Made by a program: the position numbers and the translations under genes. From positions 1 through 10,762 of the forward strand of contig DAOVYW010000060.1 of the NCBI GenBank assembly GCA_030635415.1: 10,762 nucleotides of DNA. Reading direction: 5' to 3'. This document shows, one piece after another, positions 6,455 to 10,762 of this stretch. Within the stretch, counting starts at the first letter, position 1, and the number at the start of each line of letters is the position of its first letter. The stretch comes from Candidatus Firestoneibacteriota bacterium (GTDB lineage Bacteria > Oederibacteriota > JAAXVQ01 > JAUVAV01). The notes beneath the pieces were generated by a model. It did not search any database. It saw only the letters and a list, made by a program, of their open reading frames with translations, and was not told where the DNA came from.

Positions 6455-7333
6455 TTATTCAATATTCTGAACCTGTTCCCGGATTCTTTCTAATTCTTCC
6501 TTAATGTCCACTACATGGTGGGCAATTACTGCATCTCCGGCTTTGGCTCCCACGGTATTAATTTCACGATTCATTTCCTGGATTAGAAAATCCATTCTCC
6601 GTCCGACCGGTTCGCGATTACGCATTAATTGACCAAATTGCGCCCCATGCGCCGCCAATCGAACTATTTCTTCGGTAATATCCGCGCGCAGATACTGTCC
6701 GCAGGCTTCCCGCGCAATCTGCTTGCCTTCCTGATTTCCGGCCTTAAACAATCCCTCCAGGCGTTTCCGAAGAGTCGTTGTTTGCTTCTTTTTTCTGGAG
6801 AAAAAAAGCCTCCGGACTGCTTGCGTCAAGCGCCGGACATTGCTTAAGCGCTGTTGCATGTCCGCTGTCAAGCGGCGTCCTTCGTTGCGGCGCATATTAA
6901 CCAGGCCTCGCAACGCCTGGTTAAGTGCCCGCATAACCAAGGGGCCGATTAAAACCATACGCAACGGACGCTCCTCTATCCGCACTACCTCCGGCAGCCC
7001 AATAGCCAGCGGGAGATCCAGTTCTCCTTTTAATCCTAACTTGCGGCCGGCCACGCGCAAAGCCTGTATATAGCCCTTTGCCAAATTCATGTCCACTACC
7101 GGCTCGCGAATTCCGGATAGGGGCGTAAGCCAATGCAAATATACTTCTGCGCGCCCGCGACTAATAACTTCGCGCAGACCCTGCCGGATACGCGGCTCCA
7201 ATTCCCAAAGACCGGCCGGAAGCTTGGCCATTAATTCAAAATTACGGTGGTTGACGGTTTTGACTTCCAACGCCAAAGCCCACTGTCCTTCCCGGGCTCC
7301 TCCCCGGCCGTATCCTGTCATGCTTACCGGCAT
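6455..7333 (-). CDS. yicC: YicC/YloC family endoribonuclease
   Basis: YicC-family proteins are RNases implicated in small-RNA and mRNA turnover in E. coli and B. subtilis. The 292-residue product has the full family signature: N-terminal MTGYGRG (5-11) and LEVKTVNHRNFEL (22-34), middle MRRNEGRRL (147-155), DITEEIVRLAAHGAQF (218-233) and the C-terminal block GRRMDFLIQEMNREINTVG (244-262), ending VDIKEELERIREQVQNIE. The conserved acidic and histidine residues of the C-terminal half are present. The ATG at 7333 is preceded by GGAGG six bases upstream and overlaps the TAA of the small membrane gene (TAATG). The same frame stays open to 7510, but that 59-residue extension lies over the upstream gene and has no family counterpart. 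It ends 22 bp before the MITE-like element. Confidence 0.95.
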   Translation of the reverse strand: MPVSMTGYGRGGAREGQWALALEVKTVNHRNFELMAKLPAGLWELEPRIRQGLREVISRGRAEVYLHWLTPLSGIREPVVDMNLAKGYIQALRVAGRKLGLKGELDLPLAIGLPEVVRIEERPLRMVLIGPLVMRALNQALRGLVNMRRNEGRRLTADMQQRLSNVRRLTQAVRRLFFSRKKKQTTTLRKRLEGLFKAGNQEGKQIAREACGQYLRADITEEIVRLAAHGAQFGQLMRNREPVGRRMDFLIQEMNREINTVGAKAGDAVIAHHVVDIKEELERIREQVQNIE

Positions 7334-7527
7334 TACCCGCCTCCGGAATGGCCTGGCTGTTGATCCATAATGCGATTGATTGCCGTGGCCAGAATTAATC
7401 CCAGACCCATAAAAATCAAGGTATAGGTCAGGATTGTTTTTATAATATAACCATGCAACGGCCTCAGCGCCAGCACCGTAATAACCGCTGCGGCCGCCAA
7501 AAATAAACAACCACCCAGCAATAGCAT
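7333..7527 (-). CDS. Small membrane protein, unknown function
   Basis: I do not recognise this protein. From the ATG at 7527 it has 64 residues with two membrane-spanning segments: about 2-21 (LLLGGCLFLAAAAVITVLAL) and about 27-49 (IIKTILTYTLIFMGLGLILA region), separated by the short loop RPLHG. The C-terminus is polar (NRIMDQQPGHSGGG). The frame is open upstream to a TTG at 7587, which would give 84 residues with a polar 20-residue N-terminus and a weak AGGAT ribosome site; the ATG itself has no clear ribosome site, so the start is uncertain. Support for a real gene comes from the one-base overlap with yicC, the well-formed hydrophobic segments and the good promoter upstream. It would be the first gene of the long cluster. 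Confidence 0.6.
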   Translation of the reverse strand: MLLLGGCLFLAAAAVITVLALRPLHGYIIKTILTYTLIFMGLGLILATAINRIMDQQPGHSGGG

Positions 7528-7680
7528 AAAATCATTGCCGGTATTTGTGGGTTGGTTTTTTTTATGAAATTCCGCGAATGTTCTCAATGGTCAATTAAAT
7601 CCTATCAAAGAGATAAATTTATGAATTCCATCCCACACCACGGGAATATAAAATTATGTAAATTTAATAATGAACTGCAC

Positions 7681-7709
7681 ATTTTATCGGTTTATCTGGT
7701 TTTTGTCAA
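7681..7709 (-). promoter_or_regulatory. Sigma-70-like promoter for the yicC-to-UDG cluster
   Basis: Read on the minus strand, a perfect -35 box TTGACA (7709-7704) is followed by a 17-bp spacer and TAAAAT (7686-7681), which differs from the -10 consensus at one base. Transcription would start near 7674, leaving a leader of about 85 to 150 nt before the small membrane gene, depending on the start codon. It is the best promoter match I found on this strand in the divergent region. Confidence 0.65.
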
Positions 7710-7833
7710 TGCCGAATTTTCTTCCTTGTTTCAGCAAAGTGATAATGTGCGATTCTAGAACCCCAAATCCTACATAGAAATGCTACAACACGATAATATC
7801 TAAGAAATATAGTATTTTTCTAGAAGAAAGGTC

Positions 7834-7850
7834 TTCACCCAAAGGGCGAA
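7834..7850. repeat. Short hairpin TTCACCC-AAA-GGGCGAA
   Basis: A 7-bp stem with one A-C mismatch closes on an AAA loop. It is related to the hairpin at 7918-7932, which has the same CCC-AAA-GGG core and an adjacent GAAA on the right, so the two look like diverged copies of one small repeat. No T-run follows directly on either strand. Confidence 0.6.
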
Positions 7851-7917
7851 AAATTAGTTGGAATAGAAGTATTCTTGTCTAAAAATCCAAAATATCTGTT
7901 TTTAGGGGTTTGTTTTC

Positions 7918-7932
7918 CACCCCAAAGGGGTG
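7918..7932. repeat. Short perfect hairpin CACCCC-AAA-GGGGTG
   Basis: A 6-bp perfect stem with an AAA loop, flanked by TTTTC on the left and AAAC on the right; these flanks would extend the stem with one bulged C. On the minus strand it is followed by a sequence starting GAAAACAAACC, so it is not a standard terminator. Confidence 0.65.
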
Positions 7933-7980
7933 AAACATAATAGCCCAGAGCAACGCAATGACTATTTTTAAAGGATTTTC

Positions 7981-8016
7981 TGTCATTGCGAGGAGCGTAA
8001 GCGACAAAGCAATCTC
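7981..8016. repeat. Dispersed CATTGCGAG repeat, copy 1
   Basis: The stretch starts TGTCATTGCGAGGAGCGTAA and ends GCGACAAAGCAATCTC. It has inverted ends ATTGC/GCAAT and an internal GCGTAAGC. The same consensus appears twice more at 8831-8857 and, inverted, at 8890-8926. Repeats of this wording are common between genes in many unrelated bacterial genomes; their role is not established. Confidence 0.85.
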
Positions 8017-8140
8017 TAAAACAGGCATTATGACACAGCCTCTGAAAAGGGGGATTTTATAAAGAGCACTATGTTGAACTACAACAAAAACTTTAGGAGT
8101 TATTCACAAACACTCGTGAGGGAAGTGATCCACTTTTTTA

Positions 8141-8169
8141 TTGATAAATTTAATAAATAATCCTATTAT
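8141..8169 (+). promoter_or_regulatory. Sigma-70-like promoter, probably giving a leaderless transcript
   Basis: TTGATA (8141-8146) and TATTAT (8164-8169) each differ from consensus at one base and are separated by exactly 17 bp. The downstream ATG begins only seven bases after the -10 box, where the transcription start itself would be expected. No ribosome site precedes this ATG, which agrees with a leaderless mRNA. Confidence 0.6.
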
Positions 8170-8175
8170 CTTCGT

Positions 8176-8802
8176 ATGCTAAAAAAACAAATTAATGTTC
8201 TCGTTATTTGCGGGATTCTACTTATCTCTTCCTTTCGTCCGGGAGCTGCTTCAGGTGAGCGTACCCTTGAGGAAATGCGCCATGGCGCCATACTTGGTCT
8301 GGCCGGTGGTGGTTTTTTAGGTCTGTACCATTATGGTTTGAGCAAAAACATGAATCCGCTGCATATTCTCGAAAATTCGGTCTTTGGATTGCTTACCGGT
8401 ACGTTCGCGGGAGCCGCGCTGGATGTCTATGAGCTGACGAGCCATCGGGATTTTCCGGGAGAATATCCCTTGGCCACTACCGGTATCGGTGCTTTGGGCG
8501 GTGCTTTTCTGGGCGCTTTCTCGGCGCTTATTCCTTGGGCTTTGGAAGATGAGGATGAAACCGAACGCCGGAGCGCCATTGATTCCAATTTTTATCATGG
8601 CATGATCGGACTCGGCATCGGCGGCTTGTCCGGTGCTGCTATTGGTTTTATTGTTGGTATGGCAACCCTGCCATCTCTGGAGCAAGAGAGGCCGCAATTT
8701 TCAGTTCATATTGGTATCATGCCTGAATACCATTTTCTCGATGTTGCTTCCCAAACACCAGCCCCGCTATTTTGCTACCGCCTGGTCGAGCTTAAATACT
8801 AG
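8176..8802 (+). CDS. Exported glycine-zipper protein, unknown function
   Basis: I do not recognise a named family. The 208-residue product has a signal peptide (1-25: basic MLKK, hydrophobic INVLVICGILLISSF, cut near GAAS). Four glycine-rich hydrophobic segments follow: 37-50 (GAILGLAGGGFLGL), 67-82 (SVFGLLTGTFAGAALD), 102-119 (TGIGALGGAFLGAFSALI) and 142-162 (GMIGLGIGGLSGAAIGFIVG). The first and fourth share a HG.IGL..GG..G pattern, suggesting an internal duplication of a two-helix unit. Regular small-residue spacing is typical of glycine zippers that pack helices in membranes. The C-terminal 35 residues look strand-forming and aromatic (FSVHIGIMPEYHF), ending in Tyr. It is the only plus-strand gene, has its own promoter, and is followed by an inverted repeat. 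Localisation to the inner or outer membrane is not resolved. Confidence 0.8.
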   Translation: MLKKQINVLVICGILLISSFRPGAASGERTLEEMRHGAILGLAGGGFLGLYHYGLSKNMNPLHILENSVFGLLTGTFAGAALDVYELTSHRDFPGEYPLATTGIGALGGAFLGAFSALIPWALEDEDETERRSAIDSNFYHGMIGLGIGGLSGAAIGFIVGMATLPSLEQERPQFSVHIGIMPEYHFLDVASQTPAPLFCYRLVELKY

Positions 8803-8830
8803 TGTAGTGTCTCATAAATAACTTTATATT

Positions 8831-8926
8831 TGTCATTGCGAGCGAAGCGAAGCAATCCCGCTTTTTATCATCATTTTGCAATCAACACCGATTGCTTCGT
8901 CTCGAAAAACGTTCCTCGCAATGACA
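8831..8926. repeat. Inverted pair of CATTGCGAG repeats, possible terminator
   Basis: Copy 2 (8831-8857) reads TGTCATTGCGAGCGAAGCG then AAGCAATC. Copy 3 (8890-8926) is the same consensus in reverse, starting GATTGCTTCGTC and ending CCTCGCAATGACA. They can pair across a 32-nt A+T-rich loop to form a long imperfect hairpin, 28 bp after the stop of the glycine-zipper gene and 56 bp after the convergent DUF3467 stop. Lying between two converging genes, it could block read-through in both directions, although it has no T-run. Confidence 0.8.
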
Positions 8927-8982
8927 ATCAAATGTAAAGAAGTGTTGAAGCAAAATTCTCCGCGCTAAAAAAGAGCGGTGTT

Positions 8983-9297
8983 TCAATGAAGCTTGATCTG
9001 TCTTTCATCCGGCCCGGCAGCCACTTCCTTGATTTCTCCAAAACACTGCTCATAACGGGCCACATTCTCTGTCAGGGCGCGAAGAAAACGCTTGGTATGC
9101 CCGGGAGAACTTATAACCCGGGCCCGCACCTTGGCCTTGGGTTGCTGGGGCTGGACAAAGATAAAATCCAGCACGAATTCCGTGGCATTATGGGCCACCA
9201 GAGCCAGATTGGCATAGGTACCCTGGGCCGTAGCGTCATCTACCTCTACTTGGAGTTGCATGTTTTGCTGCTGTTCCTGCTCTTTAGATTTTTGCAT
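8983..9297 (-). CDS. DUF3467 domain-containing protein
   Basis: A 104-residue cytoplasmic protein of the DUF3467 family, whose function is not established. The N-terminus is Gln/Glu-rich (KSKEQEQQQN). The domain runs from about 15 to 90: VEVDDATAQGTYANLALVAH (17-36), NATEFVLDFIFVQP (37-50), KVRARVISSPGHTKRFLRAL (56-75) and ENVARYEQCFGEIK (77-90). The middle resembles a small beta fold followed by a helix. The start at 9297 is fixed by an AAGGAGG ribosome site five bases upstream; the open frame extends to 9363, but the extra 22 residues come from a repeat. It lies downstream of the DUF2298 gene on the same strand, separated by 133 bp of repeat sequence, so joint transcription is possible but not shown. 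Confidence 0.88.
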   Translation of the reverse strand: MQKSKEQEQQQNMQLQVEVDDATAQGTYANLALVAHNATEFVLDFIFVQPQQPKAKVRARVISSPGHTKRFLRALTENVARYEQCFGEIKEVAAGPDERQIKLH

Positions 9298-9321
9298 TAT
9301 ATCCTCCTTGGAAAAATTGAC

Positions 9322-9396
9322 CGTAGGGGCCGGCTTCCATACCGGCCCAAAATTTAACACCATACAGGTGAGCGGACATGGAAGTCCGCTCCTACG
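9322..9396. repeat. Two inverted 27-bp hairpin units (GTAGGRGC family)
   Basis: The left unit (9322-9348) starts CGTAGGGGCCGG, has the loop TTCCAT, and closes with CCGGCCC. The right unit (9370-9396) is inverted: GAGCGGAC, loop ATGGAA, GTCCGCTCCTACG. Both units have the same length, the same outer CGTAGG and the same TTCCAT loop, but different stems that still pair. They fill most of the gap between the DUF2298 and DUF3467 genes and share the outer GTAGGGGC with the palindromes at 2130 and 6369. Confidence 0.85.
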
Positions 9397-9430
9397 AAAA
9401 ACCTCATCTATCTAAAAAAACTTCCGGCGT

Positions 9431-10762
9431 TTATTTCCTCATCCTATAAATAATTACTCCCTCCTGTTCATAAACCACATCCATAAAAGCGCGGAATTTT
9501 TCGAGGCCGGCGCCGGGATAAACACAGCGCTCATTTTCGCCGACCAGGATATATTTGATGCGGTATCGCTCGATTAATCGGCGGACCTTCTGAATATTCA
9601 TGGTTTTAAAAATGAGATCTGCGTCCCGGGTGCGGCTGCCGGTCAACTCGGGATTATAGCGCATTTGCTCTTCCTGGCCGATCCAACCAATCAATGTCGG
9701 CTGGCCGGTAAAAATGGCTGCCCGGGTGTCAAAGCAGTTATACCCTTTCCGGCCCGGTGCTTCCAGTACAATTTCCGTTTTCTTTATGTTCTGGTTAATC
9801 CATACCAGGGCCTTGGCCTCCTTAGGCCGCATCTTATGTAAATATTCCATGCCATTGAGTGTGGGGTTTTGAAACTTGGAACAAAGACGCATCCGGTTGT
9901 AGAGCGAGATGGGCGGATAAAGCGCAACGGAAAATAAAATAGCTCCCAGCATTGCGGCCCATGCCAGCCGAAGTTCTCCGGATTTAGTCCTCCCGGCCCA
10001 AATCCAGGGCAGCACCAAAATACCCAGGCCCAGCACTAGCGTCAGCCAAGGCGTACTATTAATTTCCTGGAAGTAATTAGCCAGTACCCAGAGCACGAGG
10101 ACAACTATAATAGCGGCCCCTAGTCTCCATTTACGCGCTCCGGCCAGCAGTCCGGCCCAGGCTTTTCTCTCCTCGCGGCGGCCGGAAAATATTTGCCCTA
10201 GGGCGGCAGCCGCTGCCAGGGAAAAATAAATCCATACTACTATATAGAATTTAAACACTGTATTCATGCGGCTCATATCACCGCCCACGCCCATAAAATC
10301 CCGGACATGAATAATCTCGCATCCCAAAACTATTGCCAGACCCAGAACTGCCAGCAGCATGGCCATTCGCATCTGGGCGGTAAGCGGCTGCCATCCCAGA
10401 ACCCACGTCCCGGCCATAAGCATTAGCAGTAGTATTGCCAACAGAACCTGGCCGAAAAAAGCCAGGAGCAGACTACCGGCCAGCAACGCGGCCAGGCTGT
10501 AAAAACCCCAGGGATACTTTTCCCATATTCTCCGTGTAACAGATGCCAGGCGTTCCCACCACGGCCGGCGCGAACGGGAAGCCCAGCCGAATCCGGTTAA
10601 AATCCGGCGTCCCCGGGGTATCAGTTGCCCGGCCCAGTAAGTTAGTAAAATAAATATTGGCAGCCCAAAAAATACCAGGAAATCCTTTAGGTGTGTACGG
10701 ACCGCGGGATTGACCAGGGCCAGGGAGGTGGACTGGGGAATAAAATATTTATGGAAAAAGAA
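9431..10762 (-). CDS. DUF2298 multi-spanning membrane protein (5' end outside window)
   Basis: The frame is open from the stop at 9431 to the right edge, giving 443 C-terminal residues; the true start lies beyond 10762, so the TTG at 10486 is not a real start. The family signature GGDMSRMNTVFKFY lies at about residues 160-173 of the visible part, within several hydrophobic spans (about 28-48, 88-120, 130-148, 165-190, 210-260). The last 140 residues form a soluble domain with GQPTLIGWIGQEEQ, IKYILVGENE and GLEKFRAFMDVVYEQEG, typical of DUF2298 (Chlor_Arch_YYY) proteins from Chloroflexi and archaea. The topology resembles GT-C-type glycosyltransferases, but no activity is established for the family. 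It is followed by repeats and then the DUF3467 gene. Confidence 0.9.
   Translation of the reverse strand, partial: FFFHKYFIPQSTSLALVNPAVRTHLKDFLVFFGLPIFILLTYWAGQLIPRGRRILTGFGWASRSRRPWWERLASVTRRIWEKYPWGFYSLAALLAGSLLLAFFGQVLLAILLLMLMAGTWVLGWQPLTAQMRMAMLLAVLGLAIVLGCEIIHVRDFMGVGGDMSRMNTVFKFYIVVWIYFSLAAAAALGQIFSGRREERKAWAGLLAGARKWRLGAAIIVVLVLWVLANYFQEINSTPWLTLVLGLGILVLPWIWAGRTKSGELRLAWAAMLGAILFSVALYPPISLYNRMRLCSKFQNPTLNGMEYLHKMRPKEAKALVWINQNIKKTEIVLEAPGRKGYNCFDTRAAIFTGQPTLIGWIGQEEQMRYNPELTGSRTRDADLIFKTMNIQKVRRLIERYRIKYILVGENERCVYPGAGLEKFRAFMDVVYEQEGVIIYRMRK

Larger units (their letters stand above)
7588..8175. other. A+T-rich divergent intergenic region with repeats
   Basis: This gap of almost 600 bp has no convincing gene on either strand. 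It holds a minus-strand promoter (7681-7709), a plus-strand promoter (8141-8169), two ACCC-AAA-GGG hairpins (7834-7850 and 7918-7932), and a CATTGCGAG-type repeat (7981-8016). An 8-bp inverted repeat GCAATGAC/GTCATTGC (7955-7962 and 7982-7989) with a 19-nt loop joins a remnant of that repeat to the main copy. Open frames here are short and lack ribosome sites or plausible protein composition. Confidence 0.6.

Noticed and set aside
7334..7510. N-terminal extension of YicC to 7510
   Set aside because: Family members start at MxxSMTGYGRG; the ATG at 7333 has a strong GGAGG site and the extension lies across the small membrane gene.
7552..7758. Plus-strand ORF of 68 codons in the divergent region
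   Set aside because: It runs across the minus-strand promoter, has no ribosome site and no protein-like pattern.
8317..8697. Minus-strand ORF of 126 codons opposite the glycine-zipper gene
   Set aside because: The plus-strand frame has a signal peptide and regular hydrophobic segments, whereas this frame looks like random polar sequence.
8961..8980. Rho-independent terminator after the DUF3467 gene
   Set aside because: A CCGC/GCGG hairpin is present but contains a mismatch and is followed on the minus strand by only four T after several other bases.
9298..9363. N-terminal extension of the DUF3467 protein
   Set aside because: The extra residues are encoded by a GTAGGGGC-family hairpin and the ribosome site itself, while AAGGAGG fits the ATG at 9297.

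Overview
The window comes from a diderm bacterium of moderate G+C content. An outer-membrane barrel of the PorV/UPF0164 type and a secreted subtilase with a C-terminal FlgD-like (YPNPxNP) domain point to an outer membrane. The gene order small membrane protein, yicC, remA (DUF370), gmk, rpoZ, coaBC is the conserved order of Firmicutes and several deep-branching or candidate phyla. A DUF2298 membrane protein and many short palindromic intergenic repeats also fit a poorly cultured candidate phylum. I cannot name the lineage from sequence alone.

Layout. Positions 1-140 hold a perfect 36-bp tandem repeat that runs off the left edge. From about 7.6 kb down to 352, nine minus-strand genes form one long, tightly packed cluster: small membrane protein, yicC, remA, gmk, rpoZ, coaBC, a secreted S8 peptidase, a PorV-like barrel and a family 4 uracil-DNA glycosylase. 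Three junctions overlap by one base (TAATG or TGATG), one has zero spacing and one has four bases. A good sigma-70-like promoter (TTGACA, 17 bp, TAAAAT) lies upstream of the cluster. Two interruptions carry repeats: a 141-bp element with terminal inverted repeats between yicC and remA, and a 28-bp perfect palindrome between the peptidase and the PorV-like gene.

An A+T-rich divergent region (7588-8175) separates this cluster from a lone plus-strand gene (8176-8802) for an exported glycine-zipper protein, which is predicted to be leaderless. The right end returns to the minus strand with a DUF3467 protein and the C-terminal 443 residues of a DUF2298 multi-spanning membrane protein that continues beyond the window.

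How the genes relate. The core cluster combines RNA turnover (YicC), a DNA-binding regulator (RemA), GMP phosphorylation (Gmk), an RNA polymerase subunit (omega), coenzyme A synthesis (CoaBC) and DNA repair (UDG). The peptidase/PorV-like pair is the unusual cargo: a secreted protease with a type IX-like C-terminal domain beside a barrel of the family that handles such domains in type IX secretion. Two or three families of short palindromic repeats occupy most intergenic gaps, and their stems differ in sequence while keeping base pairing.
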